A DNA stretch of 64,000 nt from a bacterium (GTDB lineage: Bacteria > Joyebacterota > Joyebacteria > Joyebacterales > Joyebacteraceae). The position numbers and the translations under genes are program-made. The DNA is taken from NCBI GenBank assembly GCA_025782395.1, contig JALGZD010000046.1, forward strand, positions 1 to 64,000, read 5' to 3'. The notes below the pieces were generated by a model. The model ran no database searches and was not told the DNA's origin. It saw only the letters and a list, made by a program, of their open reading frames with translations. Numbering within the stretch: position 1 is the stretch's first letter; the number at the start of each line of letters is the position of its first letter. Positions 15,211 through 23,192 of the stretch are shown here, one piece after another.

Positions 15211-17821
15211 CTTCCACTTCCTTCTGCAGCTCGGCGAGCTTCGTCAGCGCTTTGAGCGGCGTCATGTCGGCGAGGTCCATCTCTCGGATCTCCCGCTCTA
15301 CCCGGGATTCCACGCGACCGAACAGCGGCAGTTGGGTGCTCGATTCGGCCAGGGGACCATATTCCCCTGCTGCGAGGCGCGGCATGGCGTCGGGCGTGTA
15401 TTGTGTTGCCTCGAGGTTCCTGAGCACCTCCCGCGCTCTCACAATGACGTCGTTCGGCATGCCGGCCAGTGTGGCAACCTCTATGCCGTAGCTCTGATCG
15501 GCGCAGCCGGGTGTTACCTTTCTCAGAAAGACTATTGAATCGGACGTTTCCTTGGCGAGGACATGTACGTTCTTCAGACGTGCGAGGATATCCTCGAGCT
15601 CGGTCAGTTCATGATAGTGCGTTGCGAACATCGTCTTAGGATGGGCATGAGCCGAGTCGTGGAGGTACTCCATCACTGCCCAGGCTATCGACAGCCCGTC
15701 GAAAGTGCTCGTTCCCCGTCCTATCTCATCGAGCAGCACCAAGCTCCGCGATGTGGCGCTGTTGAGGATGTTGGCCGTCTCGCTCATTTCCACCAGGAAC
15801 GTGCTCCTGCCCCGCGCCAGCGCGTCCGCAGCACCGATCCTTGTGAATATTCTGTCGATGAGGCCGATCGACGCGCTCTCTGCCGGAACGAACGAGCCCA
15901 TCTGGGCCATGATGACAATCAGGGCGACCTGACGAAGGTAGGTGGACTTGCCGGCCATGTTCGGTCCGGTTATCAGCAGTATCTGCTGACGTTCTGAATC
16001 GAGATGCACATCGTTCGGCACGAAGGTCCCGCCGTCAAGGAGGACCTCGACGACTGGGTGGCGTCCCCCCATGATTGTCACACCGTCCTCGTTCGCCAGG
16101 GTAGGCCGTACGTAGCCGTTTTCCACCGCCGCATCGGCCAGCGAGTTCAGAACATCGATCTCGGCGAGCACTGCCGCAGCGTCCTGTACCCTCGCAGTAT
16201 GCTCTGCGATCCACTCCCGGAGTGCCTCGAAGATGTCGCGTTCCAGCTTCACCATGTCTTCCTCGGCGGTGAGGACGCGACTCTCGTACTCCTTGAGGTC
16301 GGGCGTTACGTAGCGCTCCGCATTGACGAGCGTCTGCTTGCGGATGTAGTCGTCCGGGACCAGGTGCGCATGGGTCTTCGTCACCTCTATGTAGTAGCCG
16401 AAGACCTTGTTGTAGCCGATCTTGAGCGATGCGATACCCGTTCTGCTGCGCTCGGAGATCTGGAGTTTTCCTATCCAGTCCTTGCCCTCCCTGGTGATCG
16501 ATCTCAGAGCGTCGAGCTCCTGACTGTGACCGTCCCGGATGACGCCTCCGTCTTTGAGGGTGGCCGGGGGATTTTCCACGAGCGTTTCGGCGATACGATC
16601 CGTGACATCCGTCAGATCCGGGAATCGCGCAACAAGGATACGCAGGGACTCGGTCTCGAGTGTGGTCGCGAGCGCGGTGATGCCGGGCGCCATTTCGAGC
16701 GACTGCTTGAGAGAAGCAAGATCACGTGGTCCCGTGTGTCCCGAGGCGACTCTTGACATCACTCGCGGGAGATCGCACAGGGACTTGAGCGTTCCTCTGA
16801 TGGCCTCTGCGGTCTCGCGGTTCCCGAACAGAGCCTCGACTCCGTCCAGGCGCGAGCTCGACAGGTCCGCATCGAAAGGCGGGTAGAGGATCCACTGTCT
16901 GAGAAGCCTTGCCCCCATCGCAGTAGCGGTACGGTCCAGCACCGCCAGGAGCGTCGCGTGCTTGAGACCCCGCTCCAACGGTTCGACCAGCTCGAGATTC
17001 CGCTGGGAGGTCTCGTCGAGCACGAGGTGGTTGGATGTCTCAAGGTGGCGTATGGTCGTAATCTGCTTGAGGTCGCGCTTCTTCAGATCCTTGAGGTAGC
17101 TGATGGCGGCGCCGGCGGCACGTATCCCCTCGCTCAGACCGGTCAGGCCGAAGCCGTCCAGGTTCGCGACGCCGAAGTGCGAGGTGAGTGCCTGGTGTGC
17201 GGCATTGAATCCGAACTCCCAATCCGCCACTGTGGTAACCGGAATCTCCGTGAGATCCCGGAGGAGCGTGGACAGGGAATCCTGCTGGACGAGTCCCTCC
17301 GGGACTATTATCTCAGCAGCCTCTGCTCGCAAGACCTCTCGCCTCAACTCAACGAGAGCGAGTTCCGAGACCACGAATTCCCCGGTCGAGAGATCTACAC
17401 GCGCGAGTCCTGCCTGTGTATCGCCCGGCATCACTGAGAGAAGGTAGTTCGAGCGCCGTTCGTCCAGCATGGATGATGAGAGGAGTGTTCCCGGCGTGAT
17501 GACCTCAGTGATCGCGCGCTTGACCAGCCCCTTCGCCTTCCTGGGATCCTCGACCTGGTCGCAGATTGCCACTTTGTAGCCGGCCTCGACCAGCCTGGCA
17601 AGATACGACTCCACGGCATGATGAGGCACACCGGCGAGCGGAACCGGGTTCTTGCCGCCTTTGTCTCTCGTCGTCAGGGCCAGGCCAAGGACGCGGGAAG
17701 CGATCTTCGCATCGTCGAAGAACATCTCGTAGAAATCGCCCATGCGGAAGAGCAGTATCGCATCACGCTGCTCCGCCTTGATGGACGTGTACTGTTTCAT
17801 CATGGGAGTCAGGTCGCTCAT
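15200..17821 (-). CDS. mutS: DNA mismatch repair protein MutS
   Basis: Mismatch-recognition ATPase. The N-terminus DLTPMMKQYTSIKAEQRD is followed by the mismatch-contacting GDFYEMFFDDA (the Phe-x-Glu motif appears as FYEMF). The ATPase core has the Walker A GPNMAGKSTYLRQ, DEIGRGTSTFDGLSIAWA and ATHYHELTEL. At 873 residues it is a full MutS1. It overlaps the start of mutL, and a 49-base gap separates it from the upstream TPR gene. Confidence 0.98.
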   Translation of the reverse strand: MSDLTPMMKQYTSIKAEQRDAILLFRMGDFYEMFFDDAKIASRVLGLALTTRDKGGKNPVPLAGVPHHAVESYLARLVEAGYKVAICDQVEDPRKAKGLVKRAITEVITPGTLLSSSMLDERRSNYLLSVMPGDTQAGLARVDLSTGEFVVSELALVELRREVLRAEAAEIIVPEGLVQQDSLSTLLRDLTEIPVTTVADWEFGFNAAHQALTSHFGVANLDGFGLTGLSEGIRAAGAAISYLKDLKKRDLKQITTIRHLETSNHLVLDETSQRNLELVEPLERGLKHATLLAVLDRTATAMGARLLRQWILYPPFDADLSSSRLDGVEALFGNRETAEAIRGTLKSLCDLPRVMSRVASGHTGPRDLASLKQSLEMAPGITALATTLETESLRILVARFPDLTDVTDRIAETLVENPPATLKDGGVIRDGHSQELDALRSITREGKDWIGKLQISERSRTGIASLKIGYNKVFGYYIEVTKTHAHLVPDDYIRKQTLVNAERYVTPDLKEYESRVLTAEEDMVKLERDIFEALREWIAEHTARVQDAAAVLAEIDVLNSLADAAVENGYVRPTLANEDGVTIMGGRHPVVEVLLDGGTFVPNDVHLDSERQQILLITGPNMAGKSTYLRQVALIVIMAQMGSFVPAESASIGLIDRIFTRIGAADALARGRSTFLVEMSETANILNSATSRSLVLLDEIGRGTSTFDGLSIAWAVMEYLHDSAHAHPKTMFATHYHELTELEDILARLKNVHVLAKETSDSIVFLRKVTPGCADQSYGIEVATLAGMPNDVIVRAREVLRNLEATQYTPDAMPRLAAGEYGPLAESSTQLPLFGRVESRVEREIREMDLADMTPLKALTKLAELQKEVEDAE

Positions 17822-17870
17822 CGATACCCTCTGTGCGCGGGAACCGACCTTCCGTCCGGGCGCGTAGAAG

Positions 17871-18758
17871 CTAAGGGGTGATATCAGTCGCGGGCTCTGC
17901 TTCCGGAACAGCTTCGTCTGCGCCGGTCGAACCGGTCTCTCTGTGGTGCGTGGTCTTTTCCAGGACCGAGTCCGGAGTGTGAAGCGCTGCGACTCGTAGT
18001 CTGTCCGCCGCGATCACCGCCTCAAAGCTGCCGGGGAATTCTCCTATCACGGTTCGCAATATCTCCGAAGTGCGGGACAACTCACCGAGGGCTTCGGCAC
18101 AGGTTGCGGCGCCCATGAGCGCCGGCGCGCGAATGCCACTCCCGGCGTGTTCGGCAGCAGCTGTTTCGAAATGCGTGCAGGCTTCCGAGGAGTTCCCCGC
18201 GGCCAGGATCGCCCAACCCAGACCGATTGAAGCCCAGGCAGCCACATCTTCGTCCGCGCTGGTCAAGGCCTCTTTGTAGAGTGCCGTGGCGGCGGTTACA
18301 TCGCCGGATGCCAGAAGGCCGGCCGCCTGTTTCAGAATCGTTCGACAGGAGCCTTCTCGCCGGACTGCTGCCGCGGCGTACTCGATCGCCGCTGTTCCGT
18401 AATGACCCGACGCGTACAGGAAATCGCCGCGCAGGGTGTAGGCAGCTGACCTGAGTGCCTGATCGCGGCTGCGAACCAGAACGAGGTCGGCCAGATCGAG
18501 TGCTTCAGCGGCATCGTCCGTCAGGCGGGCCAGTTCGAGTGCAAGCAGTGAGCTACCCGCGAGGTCTGAGTCTTCCCCCATCAGACCCCTGATGTAGCTC
18601 GCGGCATCCTCGGTGAATCCGGTCTGCTCCAGGGAACGGGCTCGTGCTATCGCCTCGGAGGCGTCGATATCCTGAGCCACGAGTTCGGTCGGGCTCCACG
18701 AGACGACCGCCACAGCGATAAGCGCCGCGACGGTCTGTGTGCTGCGTCTGCGGTTCAT
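17871..18758 (-). CDS. Exported TPR-like protein of unknown function
   Basis: No specific family recognised. From the ATG at 18758 (MNRRRSTQ) there is a signal peptide, with probable cleavage after ELVAQ, then about 220 residues of alanine-rich helical repeats of TPR type, such as ALDLADLVLVRSRDQALRSA and DEDVAAWASIGLGWAILAAG. The acidic tail holds no motif. It lies four bases downstream of the lapB stop, so it is probably cotranscribed with lapA-lapB and may act in the periplasm near the same envelope process. The frame extends to 18884 but that part only shadows lapB. Confidence 0.75.
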   Translation of the reverse strand: MNRRRSTQTVAALIAVAVVSWSPTELVAQDIDASEAIARARSLEQTGFTEDAASYIRGLMGEDSDLAGSSLLALELARLTDDAAEALDLADLVLVRSRDQALRSAAYTLRGDFLYASGHYGTAAIEYAAAAVRREGSCRTILKQAAGLLASGDVTAATALYKEALTSADEDVAAWASIGLGWAILAAGNSSEACTHFETAAAEHAGSGIRAPALMGAATCAEALGELSRTSEILRTVIGEFPGSFEAVIAADRLRVAALHTPDSVLEKTTHHRETGSTGADEAVPEAEPATDITP

Positions 18759-18762
18759 TCTC

Positions 18763-19899
18763 TCAGTCCACATCGATCCACTTGTGGCACGACGGGCAGC
18801 GCCAGCCGGTCGGTCCGAGGGCGTCTCCACAGTGGGGACACTTGTCGAAGGCGGCCTCATCGGTTGTCCTGGCGAGAAATCCATCGGCTATGCGAGCCGC
18901 TTCGTCGAGCCTGCCTGCGGCCACAAGCGTCTGGATCAGACGCCTGTGTCCGAGTGCGGTGTCGCCCTCGTGCTTGATGGCTTCGCGCGCCACCCTGACG
19001 GCCTCTTCCACATCTCCCTTGCGTTCGTGCATTCGCGAAAGACCGCAGAGCGCGGGGACATTGGATGGCGTTTTCAAGAGCACGTCCTCATACACCCTCA
19101 TCATTCTGCCGTAATCACCTATCTCGAAGTATGCCTTCTCGAGGCGTTCGAATGCCAGGTGCCCTTTGCCGGGCGCATCGGCGAGCAGCTTCGTCCAGTA
19201 TGCGATTGCCCTCTCGGTGTCCTCCTCAGAGGCAGCCATGTCACCAAGATACAGATTGGCCAAGGCTGCCCGTACGGAATCCTCCTTCAGGGCTCCGAGA
19301 AACCCCGTCTTCGCCTTGGCGCGGTCTCCGGCTGCCAGCGCTCTCGTTGCCACGTGTGCTCGGTAGACGGCCAACGATGGCTGTCCGTCTGCTCCGGCGC
19401 TCTTGAGGACATCCTTGTGTGTCTGGACTGCCCGGTCCATCTGGCCTGTTTCCTCGCATGCGTCACGCAGAAGTGCGGTCATCCGGGGATCGACACGCTC
19501 ACCCCGGGGCAGCGAGCCTATGCTCTCGATCACTTCGGCCCATCGTTCAGCCTCTGCCAAATCAAGCGCCAGGCATTTGATGATCGAGCTTCTCACGGTT
19601 CTTGGAAGGCGCCGCTTGACCAGGAGTTCCCTGTGGACCTGGATTGCCTGCTTGGTCCGACCACGTTCCCTGAGCAGATTGCCGAGCTTGATGTAGGCGT
19701 CGAGATTGCGTGGATCTTGCCGCACGGCCGTCTTCAGATGCAGAACTGCCGCATCGCGGTCGCCTGAGATCATGGCGTTCAGGCCAAGGTTGTAAGCGCT
19801 TTCTTCATCAGTACGGCGTCGGGATTTGCGGCGGGCGACCGCAGTCGCGCCGAACGCAACCAACGCGACGCAGACAACGATGATGATCGCGAGGTTCAT
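18763..19899 (-). CDS. lapB: LapB (YciM)-like TPR protein with C-terminal rubredoxin-type zinc ribbon
   Basis: Single N-terminal membrane span (NLAIIIVVCVALVAFGATAV), a cytosolic array of about eight TPR motifs and a C-terminal CPHCGDALGPTGWRCPSCHKW zinc ribbon. This is the exact architecture of LapB, which in Enterobacteria recruits LpxC to FtsH and so balances lipid A against phospholipid. The ATG at 19899 follows GGGAGTAGGTG. The lapA gene lies immediately upstream, as in Proteobacteria, and an LpxL-like gene occurs near 5 kb. The regulatory role is inferred from architecture and gene pairing. Confidence 0.86.
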   Translation of the reverse strand: MNLAIIIVVCVALVAFGATAVARRKSRRRTDEESAYNLGLNAMISGDRDAAVLHLKTAVRQDPRNLDAYIKLGNLLRERGRTKQAIQVHRELLVKRRLPRTVRSSIIKCLALDLAEAERWAEVIESIGSLPRGERVDPRMTALLRDACEETGQMDRAVQTHKDVLKSAGADGQPSLAVYRAHVATRALAAGDRAKAKTGFLGALKEDSVRAALANLYLGDMAASEEDTERAIAYWTKLLADAPGKGHLAFERLEKAYFEIGDYGRMMRVYEDVLLKTPSNVPALCGLSRMHERKGDVEEAVRVAREAIKHEGDTALGHRRLIQTLVAAGRLDEAARIADGFLARTTDEAAFDKCPHCGDALGPTGWRCPSCHKWIDVD

Positions 19900-19936
19900 G
19901 TCACCTACTCCCCGTCGGAATGACCCCGGGAGGGGC

Positions 19937-20257
19937 CTAGTCAACCGACTCCTCTTCGTCGATTTCATCCAGCGAGATATGTCTGAGTCCGGCTGTCTCT
20001 TGGTTCAGATCTGCAATCTCGCGCTTCTGTCGGCGGATGATTCTTCTGAGGCTGATCTCGTGACCAATGGACACGAAGAACCAGACAATCGCACCAAGTA
20101 CGAACGCTTCAAAGAGAAGAAGCACGAGAGGCACATTGCTGAACGTCAAAGCGGCGGTTCCCAGTGTAATTGTCGCTCGCTCTCCGCTGTTGACCATGGC
20201 GAAGCCGGTCAGGACAACAACCACTATGAGAAGCAGCAGCATTCGGAGGACCCACAC
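19937..20257 (-). CDS. lapA: LapA-domain (DUF1049) membrane protein
   Basis: Small protein with two membrane spans (LLLLIVVVVLTGFAMVN and VPLVLLLFEAFVLGAIVWFF), a hairpin between them carrying the DUF1049 signature, and a cytosolic charged coiled coil RRIIRRQKREIADLNQE. The start is GTG at 20257, placed by GGAGG nine bases upstream; the frame open to 20311 has no better site. The acidic end DEIDEEESVD is notable. It precedes lapB by 37 bases and likely acts with it in LPS assembly control. Confidence 0.82.
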   Translation of the reverse strand: MWVLRMLLLLIVVVVLTGFAMVNSGERATITLGTAALTFSNVPLVLLLFEAFVLGAIVWFFVSIGHEISLRRIIRRQKREIADLNQETAGLRHISLDEIDEEESVD

Positions 20258-20356
20258 AGCGTTCACCTCCAGGTAGGGATCACTGATGAGGAACGGACGC
20301 GCCTTCGGCACACAACATCACGTTACCGAGACCTCCCGACCCTCGGCAGCATGAGT

Positions 20357-21685
20357 CTAGCAACCGTCAAAAGGCCTAGCAAGGTCTTTCTGCCGGGCCT
20401 CTGCTTCCCCGTGGAGTGTCCAGGCACTGCAGCCTGTCACTCTCACGTGGATGAGTTCTCCGGCACACTCATCCGGGCACTCAAAGACAACGGCCTTGCC
20501 GGAGCGTGACCTGCCGAACATGCGTGAGGCATCTCGCTTGCTGGGGCCATCCGCAAGCACTTCCAGCAGTGTTCCAATCAGACCTTGGTTGATGGCAGTC
20601 GTGATTCCCTTCTGGAGCTCGATAGTCGTCTTGAGGCGCTCGATCTTCGTCGCTTCGGGGACATCGTCGTTGAGCGCTCCGGCACTCGTGCCTTCTCTGA
20701 CGGAGTAGCGGAACATGAAAGCCGAGTCGAAGCGGATCTCCTCCATGAGAGAGAGCGTAGCGCGGAAGTCCTCACTGGTTTCGCCCGGGAACCCCGTGAT
20801 CACGTCGGTTGTGACGGCGACTCCCGGGATCTTCTTGCGGATGTTCCCGATCAGCGCGACGTAGTCCTCGCGGGTGTAGGAACGGTTCATTCGACGGAGG
20901 ATGGCGTTCGATCCCGACTGAACCGGCAGATGTATGTGCTCACAGACCTTGTCCAGGCCTGCGATTGCATCTATCAGTTCCTCCGAGAGGTCCTTGGGGT
21001 GCGATGTTGCGAACCTGATTCGCGCGAGGCCGGAGATATCATTGATGATGCCGAGGAGCCGCGCGAATGTGACGGAACCGTCGCGATAGGAATTGACATT
21101 CTGTCCCAAGAGCGTGACGTCCCGCATCCCGAGTCGCACCAGTGCTTTCACCTCGGTGAGCACGGTCTCATGCGGGACGCTGCGCTCTCTGCCCCGCACG
21201 TAGGGCACGATGCAGTAGCTGCAGTAGTTGTTGCAGCCACGCATTACGCTGACGAAATCAGAGAGTGAAGCGGTGATCGGACCGGGGCAATCCCCATAGT
21301 CCTCACTATCATCTTGATCCGTTTCGACGCGTTTCAGGCCGTGGCCGGCTTTCTCAACGACGTCGGGAATGAGCGCATAGCGATCCGTGCCCACGACGAA
21401 GTCGAGACCGCGCACTTCGCTCAGAAGCCTCTTACCCATACGCTGGGCCACGCAACCTATGACGCCGAGGGCCGCATCCTTGGCAATGAGGCCGCGGAGG
21501 TGCCGGAGACGCCCGAGAACCCGCTGCTCCGCCCGTTCACGGACGGTGCAGCTGTTCACCATGACCACGTCCGCTTCGGCGAGATCGGAAGTGAGCGAGT
21601 GCCCTGCCGACACCAGCATCGACCGTATCATCGCCGAGTCGCATTCGTTCATCTGGCAGCCGTATGTCTCAATGTAGATTTTCAT
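20357..21685 (-). CDS. miaB: tRNA-2-methylthio-N6-dimethylallyladenosine synthase
   Basis: Radical SAM methylthiotransferase that converts i6A37 to ms2i6A37. The UPF0004 cysteines are in YIETYGCQMNECDS, MVNSCTVRERA and VIGCVAQRMG; the radical SAM cluster motif is MRGCNNYCSYCIVPYVRGRE, and a C-terminal TRAM domain follows. 442 residues. It overlaps the closely related mtaB by four bases, so both tRNA methylthiotransferases are translated from one mRNA. MiaA, which makes its substrate, is encoded 7 kb away. Confidence 0.97.
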   Translation of the reverse strand: MKIYIETYGCQMNECDSAMIRSMLVSAGHSLTSDLAEADVVMVNSCTVRERAEQRVLGRLRHLRGLIAKDAALGVIGCVAQRMGKRLLSEVRGLDFVVGTDRYALIPDVVEKAGHGLKRVETDQDDSEDYGDCPGPITASLSDFVSVMRGCNNYCSYCIVPYVRGRERSVPHETVLTEVKALVRLGMRDVTLLGQNVNSYRDGSVTFARLLGIINDISGLARIRFATSHPKDLSEELIDAIAGLDKVCEHIHLPVQSGSNAILRRMNRSYTREDYVALIGNIRKKIPGVAVTTDVITGFPGETSEDFRATLSLMEEIRFDSAFMFRYSVREGTSAGALNDDVPEATKIERLKTTIELQKGITTAINQGLIGTLLEVLADGPSKRDASRMFGRSRSGKAVVFECPDECAGELIHVRVTGCSAWTLHGEAEARQKDLARPFDGC

Positions 21686-23070
21686 CCGGCACTGACTCGG
21701 ACCATCGTCCCTCGTGTCCGTTCCCCGTCAACGCTCTCCACGAGTACACGAACGAAGTGGTTCTTGAGCGATTCCGGCCCCTCGATCTCAACTCTCACGT
21801 AACTGTCTGAGAGTCCGGAAAGCAGAGTCCCTTCACTGTGATCCCTCTTCTCCACGAGGATTTTCAGCTCGCTTCCGATAAGCGCCGTCCGGAAATCGAG
21901 CGACCTGCGCGTGGAGAGTTCCTTGATCGTTCGACTTCTCTCCTTCTTTCTGAGTCCCGATAGGGTCTCGGTGAGCTCCGCAGCCGGCGTCCCACTTCTC
22001 GGCGAGTAGGCAAACACGTGAAGGTAGGTGAAGGGTAACCGCTCTATCAGATCGATGGTAGCGGCGAAATCGTCCTCGGTCTCTCCAGGAAACCCCACCA
22101 TCACATCCGCCCCCAGACCGAGGTGCGGAAGACGGTCGGTAACACGGCGTACGTTGTTTTCATACTCGGCTGCGCTGTGGCCGCGACGCATCGCCGACAG
22201 TATGCGGTCGGATCCGCTCTGGAGCGGTATGTGCAGGTGATTGCAGACCTTGTCGAGTTCTACGATCGTATCCGCCAGTTCCTGAGTAAGCTGCAGGGGC
22301 TCGACGGATCCTAGCCGTACCCGATCGAGTTGGTCGATGGCCACGAGTTCCCGCAGAAGATCCGGGAGACGCCTTCCATTTGAGTCGTACGCGCCTATGT
22401 GAACGCCGGTGAGAACAAGTTCCCTGTAGCCGTTCTCGGCAAGCGTTGTAGCCTGCCGAAGCACGCCCGCAAGCGGCCGGCTCCGCGAGGGTCCGCGGGC
22501 GGCCGGAACTGCACAGTAGGAGCACCGTCTGTCACAGCCATCCTGGATCTTGAGAAACGCTCGCGTGTAGCCGCGAAACCGGACGATGTCGAATGGCTCA
22601 AAACTGTCTGCCGTAAGTGGTCGGACCAGTGTGTGACTTCGCGGCGCCTGTGCCGTCATTGAGTCCGGGCAATCGATGAACTCCTGTCTTCGTCGCGGCG
22701 TCTTCAGATCGAGGTGCTTGGAGGCGAGCTCTGGTATGGCTGCCTTGTCGCTGTTGCCCACGACTATGTCGACCTCGGGCATTCCTGCGAGACGCTCCGG
22801 TTCGCGCTGAGCATAGCAGCCTGTCGCGATGAGCACAGCCGAGGGGTTTGTCCGGGATGCCCGCCGGAGCATCTGTCGTGATCTGTAGTCACTGCGCATC
22901 GTTACTGTGCACGTATTCACTATGTATACGTCGGCTGTCTCCGTAAAGGGGACGATACCGAACCCGCTCTTCTCCAGAAGTTCGGCGATTCCCTCGCTCT
23001 CATACTGGTTGAGCTTGCATCCCACCGTTGCTATTGCGGCGGTCCGATGCTTGTCGCCGTGTGCGCGCAT
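21682..23070 (-). CDS. mtaB: tRNA t6A37 methylthiotransferase MtaB
   Basis: Adds methylthio to t6A37 of ANN-decoding tRNAs. Family features: ATVGCKLNQYESEG, VNTCTVT and IATGCYAQREPE cysteines, radical SAM motif QDGCDRRCSYCAVPAARGPS, and the shorter MtaB-type spacing, which separate it from MiaB. The start is the ATG at 23070 (MRAHGDKHRTAA). The frame runs on to 23154, but a hairpin terminator for rpsA lies in that stretch, so the longer form is unlikely. Confidence 0.95.
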   Translation of the reverse strand: MRAHGDKHRTAAIATVGCKLNQYESEGIAELLEKSGFGIVPFTETADVYIVNTCTVTMRSDYRSRQMLRRASRTNPSAVLIATGCYAQREPERLAGMPEVDIVVGNSDKAAIPELASKHLDLKTPRRRQEFIDCPDSMTAQAPRSHTLVRPLTADSFEPFDIVRFRGYTRAFLKIQDGCDRRCSYCAVPAARGPSRSRPLAGVLRQATTLAENGYRELVLTGVHIGAYDSNGRRLPDLLRELVAIDQLDRVRLGSVEPLQLTQELADTIVELDKVCNHLHIPLQSGSDRILSAMRRGHSAAEYENNVRRVTDRLPHLGLGADVMVGFPGETEDDFAATIDLIERLPFTYLHVFAYSPRSGTPAAELTETLSGLRKKERSRTIKELSTRRSLDFRTALIGSELKILVEKRDHSEGTLLSGLSDSYVRVEIEGPESLKNHFVRVLVESVDGERTRGTMVRVSAG

Positions 23071-23106
23071 CTGATCTGCAATCCCATCTCTCAATGCGAA
23101 CAGGAA

Positions 23107-23136
23107 ACGGGGAGACTCCAGACAGAGTCCCCCCGT
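23107..23136 (-). terminator. Probable intrinsic terminator after rpsA
   Basis: Arms acggggagact and agtccccccgt pair in ten of eleven positions around an eight-base loop. On the minus strand the hairpin is followed by TTTCCTGTT, a weak U-rich run. It sits 57 bases past the rpsA stop and before the mtaB ATG. Confidence 0.6.
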
Positions 23137-23192
23137 GTGAGAGAAGAAAGGCATCCCGCTGCTTGGGCAGGCGTGCCCCGGGGGTCCCGTGT

